Of a stretch of 25,857 bases of DNA, positions 9,109 through 16,894 are shown in pieces; position 1 is the stretch's first letter, and each line of letters opens with the position of its first letter. A program made the translations under genes and the position numbers. Where the stretch lies: contig MENE01000129.1 of the NCBI GenBank assembly GCA_001769005.1, forward strand, positions 25,721 to 51,577. The letters are read 5' to 3'. This stretch comes from Bacteroidetes bacterium GWA2_31_9b. Lineage in GTDB: Bacteria; Bacteroidota; Bacteroidia; Bacteroidales; UBA12077. A model generated the notes under the pieces. That model had not been told where the DNA came from. It ran no database searches and saw only the letters and a program-made list of their open reading frames with translations.

Positions 9109-9669
9109 ATGCCTGTAAAAATTCGATTAACAAGAAGAGGACGTAAGAAAGCCGCTTTTTATCACATTGTTATCGCAGATAGCAGGGCGCCACGAGATGG
9201 TAGATTTATTGAAAGTATAGGTACTTACAATCCTATCACAAATCCTGCTACTATTGAATTAGATTTTGATAGAGCAATAGATTGGTTAAATAATGGCGCT
9301 CAACCTACAGATACATGTAGAGCTATTCTGTCGTACAAAGGTGTTCTAATGAAAAAGCATTTACTTGAAGGAGTAAAAAAAGGTGCTTTAACTCTAGAAC
9401 AAGCCGAAGCAAAATTTCAAACCTGGTTATCTGATAAAGAAAACAAAATCCAGGCTAAACGTGACATGTTAAAACAAGGTCAGGATTCAGAAATGAAACA
9501 ACGTTTAGTTGCTGAAGCAAAAGTAAGTGAAGCAAGAGCTCAGGATATAGCTAAAAAGATTGCTGACAAAGCTGCTCAGGAATCAAAAGCTAAAGCAGAT
9601 GAATCGAAAGAAGAATCTGTAGTTGAAGAAACTCCTGTAACTGAAAATACCGAAGAAGCACAAGCTTAA
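9109..9669 (+). CDS. rpsP: 30S ribosomal protein S16 with extended C-terminal tail
   Basis: Small-subunit protein needed for 16S rRNA folding in 30S assembly. Residues 1 to about 80 are the conserved S16 domain, beginning MPVKIRLTRRGRKK and including DSRAPRDGRFIESIGTYNP. The remaining roughly 105 residues are a Lys/Glu/Ala-rich, predicted helical and then disordered acidic tail. Total length is 186 residues, against about 80-90 in most bacteria; long tails of this kind are usual in Bacteroidota S16. A TAnnTTTG promoter box lies upstream, and rimM follows after 10 bases, so the two form the conserved rpsP–rimM operon. Confidence 0.97.
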   Translation: MPVKIRLTRRGRKKAAFYHIVIADSRAPRDGRFIESIGTYNPITNPATIELDFDRAIDWLNNGAQPTDTCRAILSYKGVLMKKHLLEGVKKGALTLEQAEAKFQTWLSDKENKIQAKRDMLKQGQDSEMKQRLVAEAKVSEARAQDIAKKIADKAAQESKAKADESKEESVVEETPVTENTEEAQA

Positions 9670-9679
9670 TCTTATTTTC

Positions 9680-10207
9680 ATGCTAAGCAAGGATAGTTGT
9701 TTATTGCTTGGTTCTCTATTTAAAGCCAATGGTATTAAAGGTGAGGTTATACTAAGGTTTTTAAACAATATTTCCGAAAAAATAAAAAAAATGGAATCAG
9801 TTTTTATCGAGATCGATGGAAAACTGGTTCCTTTTTTTATTGAAAATTTTAAAGAAAAATCGATAAACTCTGCTGTGGTTAAACTTGAGCTTGTAGATAA
9901 TGAATTGCAGGCATCGGAGTTTATAGGTTGTAATTTTTATACTCTGGGTAATCAAAATAGTTCTATTGACAACTCTGAAAATGACTACGAAAGTGTTATC
10001 GGATATATTCTCAAGGATCAGGATATGAACGACATTGGGAAGATTGTTGAATATATTGAGATCCCTGGCAATCCTTTATTACGGGTACAAACAGAAAAAA
10101 CAGAATTGCTTATTCCTGCACACGACGATCTGATCGTTGAAATTGACGATGACCAGAAATATGTTGCAATTCAAATTGCTGAAGGATTGCTGGAAATTGA
10201 AGATTAG
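9680..10207 (+). CDS. rimM: 16S rRNA processing / ribosome maturation factor RimM
   Basis: Assembly factor for the 30S head that binds ribosomal protein S19. The 175-residue protein has the two expected barrels: an N-terminal RimM domain starting LLLGSLFKANGIKGEV, and a C-terminal PRC-barrel-like domain (about 100-170) with IGYILKDQDMNDIGKI, PGNPLLRVQ, and LLIPAHDDLIVEID, the usual C-terminal signature. It starts at ATG 9680, 10 bases after rpsP. Its stop codon overlaps the stop codon of the convergent thioesterase by 4 bases. Confidence 0.95.
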   Translation: MLSKDSCLLLGSLFKANGIKGEVILRFLNNISEKIKKMESVFIEIDGKLVPFFIENFKEKSINSAVVKLELVDNELQASEFIGCNFYTLGNQNSSIDNSENDYESVIGYILKDQDMNDIGKIVEYIEIPGNPLLRVQTEKTELLIPAHDDLIVEIDDDQKYVAIQIAEGLLEIED

Positions 10208-10644
10208 TTAAATTCTATATCACTTTCAAATCTGGTAATTTTTTTACGCCAATCGTCGGGTATAGTACAAGGCTTATCTGCCGACCCAATATATGCTACC
10301 ATAACGGACTCACTTACAGACTTTAATTCTCCCGTTTCAGGATTTATTATTTGTTGAGCCATTCCTAGGCTTTTATTTCCTAATTTGTATATCTTGGTTT
10401 TTACTTCAACTTTTTCGTCCATTAAAATCGGACGTATAAATTCAAGAGTAATTTTCACCAATACAAGTCCACGTTCGTGCCATTGCATTTTTTGCTCAAA
10501 AACTTGTTCGATGTAACTTGTTCGGGCTAGATCAAAATAATTTTGATAAACAGAGTTGTTCACGTGTTCTAAAGAATCGAAATCGTTAAATCGTATTTGT
10601 ACAGATGTTGTATGATGAAAGATGTAATTAGTTTCCTTTTTCAT
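10204..10644 (-). CDS. Acyl-CoA thioesterase, YbgC/FadM-like hotdog fold
   Basis: A 146-residue single hotdog-domain protein of the 4-hydroxybenzoyl-CoA thioesterase/YbgC type. The active-site helix region reads RFNDFDSLEHVNNSVYQNYFD (residues about 18-38), with the conserved Asp and HVNN motif of this family. The VLVKITLEFIRPILMDEKVEV strand block fits the fold. It probably hydrolyses an acyl-CoA thioester in the cytoplasm; the acyl chain cannot be predicted. The start codon at 10642-10644 lies inside the end of the upstream dehydratase gene (17-base overlap), indicating co-transcription and possible translational coupling. Its stop overlaps that of convergent rimM. Confidence 0.88.
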   Translation of the reverse strand: MKKETNYIFHHTTSVQIRFNDFDSLEHVNNSVYQNYFDLARTSYIEQVFEQKMQWHERGLVLVKITLEFIRPILMDEKVEVKTKIYKLGNKSLGMAQQIINPETGELKSVSESVMVAYIGSADKPCTIPDDWRKKITRFESDIEFN

Positions 10645-12526
10645 TATTTATCAATTCATTGTCGAGCTCTTCATATACTGAATTCTGACTTTTAAACTCA
10701 GGAACAATTTCTTTCATCTTTCTAACAATTTCGAAATTGTTGTGTTTTTTCTGAAGTTTAATTAAGTCTTGAATATGATTTTTCACAGTCTCAAAATTAT
10801 AATCAGGAACTTTGGCTATCATAATTTTTGAATGATAGGTAGGAATGGTGTTTTCAGTATCGCAAAGTAATTCTTCGTATAGTTTTTCTCCCGGACGAAG
10901 TCCTGTATATTTAATTTGAATATCTATACCAATAGATAACCCGGAGAGTTTAATCATTTTCTTTGCCAAATCAATAATCTTTACTGATTTACCCATATCA
11001 AAAATAAATATTTCTCCCCCTTTACTCATTGCACCAGCTTCCAAAACTAACTGACATGCTTCAGGTATTGTCATAAAATAGCGGGTAACATCAGGATGAG
11101 TAACAGTAATTGGCCCTCCCGTTTCAATTTGTTTTTTAAATCGAGGAATTACTGAGCCATTTGATCCTAAAACATTTCCAAATCGGGTTGTTATAAAATT
11201 TGTTTCACTAACCTGATTTAATGCCTGAATATATATTTCAGCAATACGTTTTGATGCACCCATTACATTTGTTGGATTTACAGCCTTATCGGTAGAAACC
11301 ATCACAAATTGTTCTACTTTATGTTCATGCGAAGTATCAGCAATAATTCGTGTTCCTAATATGTTTGTTCGTAATGCTTCTGTAGGATTATTCTCCATCA
11401 TTGGTACATGCTTGTATGCTGCACAATGAAAAACATAAGAAGGTTTATAAGCATCGAATAGTCTTTTAATTCGATATTCATCAGCAACATTTCCAATTAC
11501 AATTTCAAAATTGTAAAAGTTAAATTTTTCTTGCAAATCAAGCTCCATATCATACAATGGGGATTCTGCCTGATCTAAAAGTATAATTTTTTTTGGATTA
11601 AAATGAATCAACTGACGAACAATTTCACTTCCAATTGATCCAGCAGCACCGGTAACCAAAACACTTTTATTTAAAAGGTTCTTCCTTATTTTATTAATAT
11701 CGAGAACGATTGGTGCACGCTCTAAAAGATCTTCTATTTTAATTTCTTTGATCTGATTAAAACTTAATTCCCCATTTATCCAAGTATTAATTGCTGGTAC
11801 TGATAATACTTTAATATTGTATTGTAAGCATTGCTCAATAATATCCTGTTTCTCAACAGGGCCAATATTGTCTTTTGCAATAATTAACTTTTCAATAGAA
11901 TTCTTATTCAGCAATACTTCTAATGACTCGGGTTGGTAAATTGAAACACCTTCTAAAGCTTTTCCATAAAGCGATTCATTTGTATCGAGAAAAGCAATTA
12001 CTTTATGTTTTGTTTCGGCATCACGATCGAGTGTCCTTTTTGTAATAATACCAAATTGCCCTGCACCATAAATAATAATACCTGTTTTTTCTCTAGTTGG
12101 ATTATTGAGTTCCTGATAAAGAATTTTAGTCATTAACCGGAAGGATGCCATTAAGAAAACAGTTAATAAAAAATCAATGGTTATTACCGAAAAAGGTATT
12201 ATAAATGTTTTATTAATAAAGTAATAGTTAATCAGATTAATTACTATTAAAAAAAAACTACCAGTAATAGATACCTGAAAAATACGTTCAGTATCTTTTG
12301 CTCCAGAAAATCTTATTATTCCGGCATATGATCGGAAAAATAAAAAAGTTATCGATCGTATAAAAAGTACTAAAGGAATAATAAAACTTAATCCATCATA
12401 ATAATTAGGCGGTATTTTAAAGTTAAATCGTAGTAAAAAAGCTATAGAAATAGAAACAGTACAAATTGAAAGATCAATAAGAAAAACGATCCATCGTGGA
12501 GTATAAGATTTTGGGAATGGAAACAT
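10628..12526 (-). CDS. Membrane-bound nucleotide-sugar 4,6-dehydratase, WbpM/CapD/PglF family
   Basis: Polysaccharide-biosynthesis enzyme, probably converting UDP-GlcNAc or a related sugar to a 4-keto-6-deoxy intermediate for a surface glycan. The 632-residue length matches the long membrane form. Four hydrophobic helices occupy about residues 12-130. A CoA-binding-like Rossmann region with YGAGQFG (153-159) follows, then the SDR dehydratase domain with TGAAGSIGS (292-300) and the catalytic region STDKAVNPTNVMGASK (411-426). As in WbpM relatives, methionine (M422) replaces the usual SDR tyrosine, with K426 kept. It overlaps the thioesterase start by 17 bases. A TAnnTTTG box precedes it. The exact sugar substrate is inferred only from family. 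Confidence 0.92.
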   Translation of the reverse strand: MFPFPKSYTPRWIVFLIDLSICTVSISIAFLLRFNFKIPPNYYDGLSFIIPLVLFIRSITFLFFRSYAGIIRFSGAKDTERIFQVSITGSFFLIVINLINYYFINKTFIIPFSVITIDFLLTVFLMASFRLMTKILYQELNNPTREKTGIIIYGAGQFGIITKRTLDRDAETKHKVIAFLDTNESLYGKALEGVSIYQPESLEVLLNKNSIEKLIIAKDNIGPVEKQDIIEQCLQYNIKVLSVPAINTWINGELSFNQIKEIKIEDLLERAPIVLDINKIRKNLLNKSVLVTGAAGSIGSEIVRQLIHFNPKKIILLDQAESPLYDMELDLQEKFNFYNFEIVIGNVADEYRIKRLFDAYKPSYVFHCAAYKHVPMMENNPTEALRTNILGTRIIADTSHEHKVEQFVMVSTDKAVNPTNVMGASKRIAEIYIQALNQVSETNFITTRFGNVLGSNGSVIPRFKKQIETGGPITVTHPDVTRYFMTIPEACQLVLEAGAMSKGGEIFIFDMGKSVKIIDLAKKMIKLSGLSIGIDIQIKYTGLRPGEKLYEELLCDTENTIPTYHSKIMIAKVPDYNFETVKNHIQDLIKLQKKHNNFEIVRKMKEIVPEFKSQNSVYEELDNELINNEKGN

Positions 12527-12557
12527 ACTTAATAATTAATGATTTATCAATATACAG

Positions 12558-12565
12558 CAAAATTA
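12558..12565 (-). promoter_or_regulatory. Candidate -7 box (TAATTTTG) for the dehydratase–thioesterase pair
   Basis: Perfect TAnnTTTG match on the minus strand, 31 bases before the dehydratase ATG, in the divergent gap shared with the DUF2807 gene. No TTG is present at the -33 distance. Confidence 0.4.
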
Positions 12566-12637
12566 ATGAAAAATATTGCAGCATATATCATTTTAATCCG
12601 TCTTTAAAAAAACAAAAATCAATTAAAATCTAAAATT

Positions 12638-13363
12638 ATGAAAACAAGTTATTTTAAATTACTGATGGTGTGCGTTTTACTTTTTAGTGGTATAATGGTT
12701 AGTGCAAATATGCCAACTAAACAAGATCAAAAAAAAGAAAATAGGAATGTAGGAGTTTATAGTGGAATTACTCTATCTGTTCCTGCAGATTTATACCTTA
12801 CACAAGGTGATAAAAATGAGTTGATTATTGAAGGAGATGCAGACATTCTGGAGAAAGTTATTACTGAAATGGAAGGTTCTGTTTTGAATATTCGTTTCGA
12901 AAACTGGTATAATAACAGTGGGAATAAAAGAATAACAATTTATGCTACAACAAAAGATATTAATAAAATATCTGTTACCGGTTCAGGTAAAGTAATTTCA
13001 AAATCTCCAATTTCTTCAAGTGAGTTCGATTTATTAGTAACGGGAAGTGGGTCAATAATTATTGATAATTTAACTGCAAAATCTGTTGAATCAACTATTA
13101 CTGGGTCAGGAAGTATTCTTTTAAGTGGAGGTTCTAAAATTTCATCTCTGGAAGCCGAAATAACAGGTTCTGGTGATTTTAAATCAGAAAATATTGATTT
13201 TGTAAATGCAGACATAGATATAACTGGATCAGGTAGTTTGCATGTTTATGTTTCCGACAAACTAGTAGCAAATATTACAGGTAGTGGAAAAGTTTGTTAT
13301 AAAGGTAAACCGGTAATCAATGCAGATATTACAGGTAGTGGAAAAATCGTGAATGAAAATTAA
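12638..13363 (+). CDS. Exported DUF2807 (head-GIN domain) beta-solenoid protein
   Basis: Secreted or periplasmic protein of unknown function; the family is often labelled putative auto-transporter adhesin in Bacteroidota. The 241-residue protein starts with a signal peptide (KTSYFKLLM then a hydrophobic core, likely cleaved after A23). The region from about residue 40 has the head-GIN pattern (YSGITLSVPADLYLTQGD, ELIIEGD, LEKVITE). Seven TGSG motifs follow at residues 114, 135, 155, 176, 196, 214 and 232, spaced 18-21 residues, consistent with successive turns of a right-handed beta solenoid. It is divergent from the dehydratase and closed by a perfect palindromic terminator. No adhesin activity can be shown from the sequence. 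Confidence 0.9.
   Translation: MKTSYFKLLMVCVLLFSGIMVSANMPTKQDQKKENRNVGVYSGITLSVPADLYLTQGDKNELIIEGDADILEKVITEMEGSVLNIRFENWYNNSGNKRITIYATTKDINKISVTGSGKVISKSPISSSEFDLLVTGSGSIIIDNLTAKSVESTITGSGSILLSGGSKISSLEAEITGSGDFKSENIDFVNADIDITGSGSLHVYVSDKLVANITGSGKVCYKGKPVINADITGSGKIVNEN
12977..13342 (+). repeat. Seven in-frame TGSG-centred repeats of 18-21 codons
   Basis: Each unit carries V/I-T-G-S-G, followed by alternating hydrophobic residues. The DNA copies vary (ACCGGTTCAGG, ACGGGAAGTGG, ACTGGGTCAGG and others), so the repeat is maintained at protein rather than nucleotide level and is not a recent tandem duplication. Confidence 0.85.
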
Positions 13364-13371
13364 TATTGTTT

Positions 13372-13424
13372 AATACAATTTATAGATTCACAATGCATTG
13401 TGAATCTATAAATTGTATTTTTAT
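13372..13424 (+). terminator. Perfect 48-bp palindromic terminator between convergent genes
   Basis: Positions 13372-13395 and 13396-13419 are exact reverse complements with no spacer, giving a stem of up to about 22 bp around a small terminal loop. On the plus strand it runs directly into a T-rich stretch (13417-13424), the form of a Rho-independent terminator for the DUF2807 gene. Because it is symmetrical it may also act on the minus-strand gene, though the T tail on that side is poorer. Its T tract overlaps the stop codon of the convergent gene. Confidence 0.85.
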
Positions 13425-13984
13425 TTTCTAATAATTTCAATCTCTCCTTTTACTCCAATTCGAATAATGCTCGAAGGTGTTGATTTTGAAAAATCATTTT
13501 GCCTCCATTTTACCACATAATCTACAGAATCGATAATTTCGTTACTTATTTCATCGTAATTTTTTGGAGTAGTTTCGCCACTTATATTAGCAGATGTGGA
13601 AACAATTGGTTTTCTTAACTTTTCAATTAGTTTTTTATTAAAAATATCTTTAGAAACTCTTATCCCAATTGATCCATCAGCTGCAATAAGGTTTGTTGCA
13701 ATATTCTTAGCTCCGGGATAAATAATTGTTAATGGATTTTCAGTTAAATCTATCAGATCCCATGCTATTTCAGGCATTTCTTTAATGTAGGAAGGAATTT
13801 TATTTTCATTATCTAACAGTATAATCATGCTTTTACTATCATTTCTTTTTTTTATTTGATAGATTCGTTCAACTGCTTTTTCGTTTGTAGCATCGCAACC
13901 CAAACCCCAAACAGTATCGGTAGGATATAAAATAACTCCTCCACTTTTTAATATTTCAATAGCTTTATTTAAATCTTCAATCAT
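13421..13984 (-). CDS. tsaC: L-threonylcarbamoyladenylate synthase (TsaC/Sua5/YrdC family)
   Basis: Makes threonylcarbamoyl-AMP from threonine, bicarbonate and ATP for the t6A37 modification of ANN-decoding tRNAs. The YrdC fold is seen in GGVILYPTDTVWGLGCDA, YQIKKRNDSKSMIILL, GSIGIRVS and PIVSTSANISG. A longer frame to an ATG at 14039-14041 exists, but it would overlap the upstream glycerophosphotransferase gene by 49 bases; the ATG at 13982-13984 gives a normal 187-residue single-domain protein beginning directly at the conserved region and lies 8 bases after that gene's stop. It lacks the C-terminal Sua5 domain. Its place at the end of a polysaccharide gene group is probably only a matter of shared transcription. 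Confidence 0.9.
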   Translation of the reverse strand: MIEDLNKAIEILKSGGVILYPTDTVWGLGCDATNEKAVERIYQIKKRNDSKSMIILLDNENKIPSYIKEMPEIAWDLIDLTENPLTIIYPGAKNIATNLIAADGSIGIRVSKDIFNKKLIEKLRKPIVSTSANISGETTPKNYDEISNEIIDSVDYVVKWRQNDFSKSTPSSIIRIGVKGEIEIIRK

Positions 13985-13992
13985 AAATATTC

Positions 13993-15033
13993 TTAGTTTA
14001 TCTTCCCAAACATTTTTATCATTTTGTGTTTTCTGAACCACGAAATATTTCTTTTATCAGGCACCGGGTTTGACTTCAGATATGTAATTAATGTATCTAC
14101 AACTCTTTTTGATGATAATCCATCGGTATATGGATGATAGTTTTCAATTATCCACTTTCGCTCATTTTCAAATGTGTCATCAACAAAAACATTCTCTACA
14201 GATGAACATAATTCATTTGATTTTGTAATATTTTGCCAATGAATATGTTCTGAATTTGACCGATAAGTAATTACAGGTTTGTTGAGTAAAAGAAATTCAT
14301 AAACTACAGATGATGTATCACTGATCATTAAGTCTGATAAAATCAGATATTTTGTAATATTATTATCTTCAACAATTCGAATGTTTGAATTATTCTTTAT
14401 AAGAACCTTGTATTCATCAACTATTTTTTTATTCATTAAGTCGTGAAACTTAATAAGTACTAATTTCTTTTCATCAGCAATTTTTAAAATTTCGTTTTTT
14501 AATTCAATAGCCGATGTTAGTGATGGTGAGAATGTAGGAGCGTATAAAATTATTTTCTCTGTACCCGATTCGGATAGCAATTGATCTTTCTCTTTAGTAA
14601 AAGAATCTTTTTGATTAAATAAACTGTCTAGTTTTGACCACCCTGTTTCAATAACTTCGAAATCTTTGAATTTCTTTGCTAACTGAATAAACCGATCGGT
14701 AAAGTATGGTCCTTGTGTTAGGTAGAGATCAAAATAATGCCGAATCCTGAAATGACCTTTTTTTTCTCCTGCTAAGCCATGAAAAATTTGAACTTTTAGT
14801 CCTTTTAAATAATGTGGCACTTCATTTCCGGGTACAATAATTACATCATTATCGAAATCAGCAACTTCTTTAATTTCTGAAGTAAAAACACATGATTCTT
14901 TGTATGGGAAATGAGCCAGTATTTCTTTTGGGATGTACCATAAAACGGGCATTCCACGAAGTAATAATTCGTCGTTTAATGGTTTAAGAATACCAAAAGC
15001 ATAAGGATTTTTACAAAAAAGAGTCGTTTTCAT
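13993..15033 (-). CDS. CDP-glycerol glycerophosphotransferase family protein (TagB/TagF-like), copy 1
   Basis: Peripheral enzyme of the family that transfers glycerol-phosphate or ribitol-phosphate from a CDP-alcohol to a lipid-linked or polymeric acceptor in teichoic-acid synthesis. The 346-residue protein shows the family motifs: FHGLAGEKKG (first conserved His, about 95), TGWSKLD, ILYAPTFSPS, LVLIKFHD (second conserved His) and the C-terminal SDLMISDTSSVVYEFLLLNKPVI. There is no membrane segment, as in other members. Its ATG overlaps the stop of the upstream nucleotidyltransferase by one base (TAATG), implying translational coupling and a shared pathway. The transferred alcohol-phosphate and the acceptor are unknown. 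Confidence 0.85.
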   Translation of the reverse strand: MKTTLFCKNPYAFGILKPLNDELLLRGMPVLWYIPKEILAHFPYKESCVFTSEIKEVADFDNDVIIVPGNEVPHYLKGLKVQIFHGLAGEKKGHFRIRHYFDLYLTQGPYFTDRFIQLAKKFKDFEVIETGWSKLDSLFNQKDSFTKEKDQLLSESGTEKIILYAPTFSPSLTSAIELKNEILKIADEKKLVLIKFHDLMNKKIVDEYKVLIKNNSNIRIVEDNNITKYLILSDLMISDTSSVVYEFLLLNKPVITYRSNSEHIHWQNITKSNELCSSVENVFVDDTFENERKWIIENYHPYTDGLSSKRVVDTLITYLKSNPVPDKRNISWFRKHKMIKMFGKIN

Positions 15034-15716
15034 TAAAAAAACTTATTGGCATTTGCTAAATCTTCAGCAAAGTCAACTTCAACACATTTAAACTTTGAAA
15101 TATCGATTGCCTGAACTTTTATTCCATCAAGCTGAATAGCCATTTCCAGACCTTTTTCGAAATAATCGTTATTGGCACATTCTTCAAGTCTTTTTATAAA
15201 GAAATTAATATCCTTTGATGATATGAAGTTTATACCAACAGCTTCTCCTAAACCATTTTTAACAGTTTTTGAAATTTCTTTAATAAATCCTTTTGAGTCA
15301 AGTGTATATTTTACTTCCTCGTCGCTAACTTCTTGGTTATTAACAGATACAAACGATTCGTTTTTGTTTATATATGGAGTGAGTAATTCCATTAATTTTT
15401 TTTCGAAAACAACATCCCCATTTAGCCAGAGCACCGATTCAATATGATGTTTTTTAAGAGCTTTTAATAAACTTTTAGATGTATTGGTTTGATCGAAAAA
15501 TTGATTATAAATAAAACTTGCATCCGGTAAACTCTCCATTATCAATTCTTTTTTAAAGCCTACAACAACATTTATGTTATCGAAGCTAAAATAGGTAGAT
15601 AGGTTTTCAATTTGTTGCTCGAGTATAGTTTTTCCTGATTTTAGTGGCGTTAATGGTTTTGGAAATGGATTTCCTAGTCGGGAACCAATACCTGCTGCTA
15701 GTATAACAATTTTCAT
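15033..15716 (-). CDS. LicC-like nucleotidyltransferase (putative CTP:phospho-alcohol cytidylyltransferase), copy 1
   Basis: A 227-residue single-domain nucleotidyltransferase. The N-terminus has the nucleotide-binding signature VILAAGIGSRLGNPFPKPLTPL, the middle has LWLNGDVVF, where the Asp would bind metal, and the end has CVEVDFAEDLANA, where a second Asp is expected. Size and layout fit LicC/PntC-type cytidylyltransferases rather than the larger glucose-1-phosphate enzymes. The tight coupling to a CDP-alcohol phosphotransferase gene immediately downstream suggests that it makes the CDP-activated donor for it, but this is inference; a sugar-1-phosphate or other substrate is possible. It is preceded by a gap containing a long imperfect inverted repeat. 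Confidence 0.8.
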   Translation of the reverse strand: MKIVILAAGIGSRLGNPFPKPLTPLKSGKTILEQQIENLSTYFSFDNINVVVGFKKELIMESLPDASFIYNQFFDQTNTSKSLLKALKKHHIESVLWLNGDVVFEKKLMELLTPYINKNESFVSVNNQEVSDEEVKYTLDSKGFIKEISKTVKNGLGEAVGINFISSKDINFFIKRLEECANNDYFEKGLEMAIQLDGIKVQAIDISKFKCVEVDFAEDLANANKFF

Positions 15717-15750
15717 CTGTAAATAATTTTATATGTTAAACAATAATATT

Positions 15751-15829
15751 GGGTAATGGGTATAAATTATAAGGGTATATGGGGTGTAGACAAATCCTAT
15801 ATATCCTTATACCTATATACCATATACCT
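15751..15829 (+). repeat. Long imperfect inverted repeat, possible hairpin element
   Basis: In the 189-bp gap between the glycosyltransferase and nucleotidyltransferase genes. The inner arms 15769-15783 and 15796-15810 form 15 consecutive pairs on the plus-strand RNA, two of them G·U, around a 12-base loop. Outer arms 15751-15764 and 15816-15829 continue the pairing with small bulges. The wobble pairs are lost as A·C mismatches on the minus strand, so the structure favours plus-strand RNA, opposite to the flanking genes. There is no T tract after it, so it is not an obvious terminator. It could be a palindromic extragenic or MITE-like element. Confidence 0.55.
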
Positions 15830-15905
15830 TTATTTTCATTTTTGGTTGTGTTTGCCAAATAATGGGTGTTTCATAATATTAGTTTTTTAAATATTTTTAA
15901 TGTGA

Positions 15906-16712
15906 TTAGGATGCAATTGTCGGATTCTTTGTAGATTTTCTATTCTCGAATCGACCTTTTACACGTAAATTCATTTGTCGTAATTTAATATACTTTAGAA
16001 AAACAGTATACGATGAGAAGGAGCTTATAACAAAACCATTATATCCATCGAGAATTCCCAAACGAATGAAATATGATTTTAAAAACCTCCAAATCGCATG
16101 AAACAATATTGTTATTATACTTGCTCTTTTACCTTTTTTGAAAGCTTCTTCAGCTGCTATTGTTGAGAATCTATTTGCTTTATCAATATGGTCGTCATAA
16201 GTTGATAATACCCAATGCAATAAATCACCTTTCAAATGTTTTTTTGTTGCACCTTTACTTTGGATAAATCGATCATGTGGATTTACTCCTCCCCAAGAAC
16301 CTTTTCTTCTATCAAATAAACGTAATTTTTGATCCGGGTACCAATTAGAATGATGTATCCACTGACCGCAATAATTATTAAACCGATTAAAGTAATAACC
16401 ATCGTATTTCCAGTTTGCTTTAACTTTTAAAATTGATTTCTTAAGTTCCTCAGAAATAGCTTCATCGGCATCAAGTGAAAGTATATAATCATTCGATGCA
16501 CATGTTAATGCATAGTTTTTCTGTTCAATATATCCATCGAATTTGTGTGTTGAAAATCGAACTCCATGTTTTAAACAAATTTTCTCAGTTTTATCCGTGG
16601 AAAAAGAATCAACAACAACAATCTCATCAACAATAGATTTTAGAGAGAGTAAACATCGTTCAATCTTTTTTTCTTCGTTATACGTAATAATAACAGCGGA
16701 AAGCTTTATCAT
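15906..16712 (-). CDS. Family 2 glycosyltransferase, LPS-core (WaaE-like) type
   Basis: Transfers a sugar from an activated donor to a surface-glycan acceptor at the inner face of the membrane. The 268-residue protein has the GT-A/GT2 signature SAVIITYNEEKKIERCLLSL at the N-terminus, VVVDSFSTDKT for nucleotide binding, and the metal-binding D81-A-D83 in LSLDADEAIS. The downstream YPDQKLRLFDRRKGSWGGVNPHDR segment resembles the WaaE/KdtX beta-1,4-glucosyltransferase subgroup that is widespread in Bacteroidota. A hydrophobic, probably amphipathic stretch near residues 200-225 may help membrane association. It is transcribed alone from a TAnnTTTG box. The donor and linkage are unknown. Confidence 0.88.
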   Translation of the reverse strand: MIKLSAVIITYNEEKKIERCLLSLKSIVDEIVVVDSFSTDKTEKICLKHGVRFSTHKFDGYIEQKNYALTCASNDYILSLDADEAISEELKKSILKVKANWKYDGYYFNRFNNYCGQWIHHSNWYPDQKLRLFDRRKGSWGGVNPHDRFIQSKGATKKHLKGDLLHWVLSTYDDHIDKANRFSTIAAEEAFKKGKRASIITILFHAIWRFLKSYFIRLGILDGYNGFVISSFSSYTVFLKYIKLRQMNLRVKGRFENRKSTKNPTIAS

Positions 16713-16757
16713 TATTTGGTTATAATATTTTGGTTTAAATGCAAATTAAAAGTTGAG

Positions 16758-16765
16758 CAAAGATA
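16758..16765 (-). promoter_or_regulatory. -7 promoter box (TATCTTTG) for the family 2 glycosyltransferase
   Basis: Perfect TAnnTTTG match, identical to the rpsP box, on the minus strand 45 bases before the ATG. No clear TTG at -33 is visible; TTC is the nearest similar triplet. Confidence 0.5.
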
Positions 16766-16894
16766 AATATTTTATTAAGAACACGGATTTTTAAAACCAA
16801 TAGTTTAACTAATTATTGGTTCTGGAATACTAAATTATTCATAAATAATAATTAAAATTGTAGGTTCAATTATTAAACAAGGGTTAATCTTTTT

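Noticed and set aside
12940..13215. Minus-strand open frame of 91 codons within the DUF2807 gene
   Set aside because: It is produced by the repeat codon pattern on the opposite strand; the plus-strand protein has a signal peptide and recognisable domain.
12977..13342. Tandem DNA repeat or CRISPR-like array
   Set aside because: The repeat is at protein level with differing codons and no constant-length direct repeat or unique spacers.
13985..14041. Longer N-terminus for the TsaC-like protein (extra 19 residues)
   Set aside because: It would overlap the upstream glycerophosphotransferase gene by 49 bases, and the extra residues are not part of the YrdC fold; the internal ATG fits better.
15717..15905. 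Possible small gene or riboswitch in the gap upstream of the nucleotidyltransferase
   Set aside because: All frames are interrupted and no known riboswitch core was recognised; only the inverted repeat is supported.
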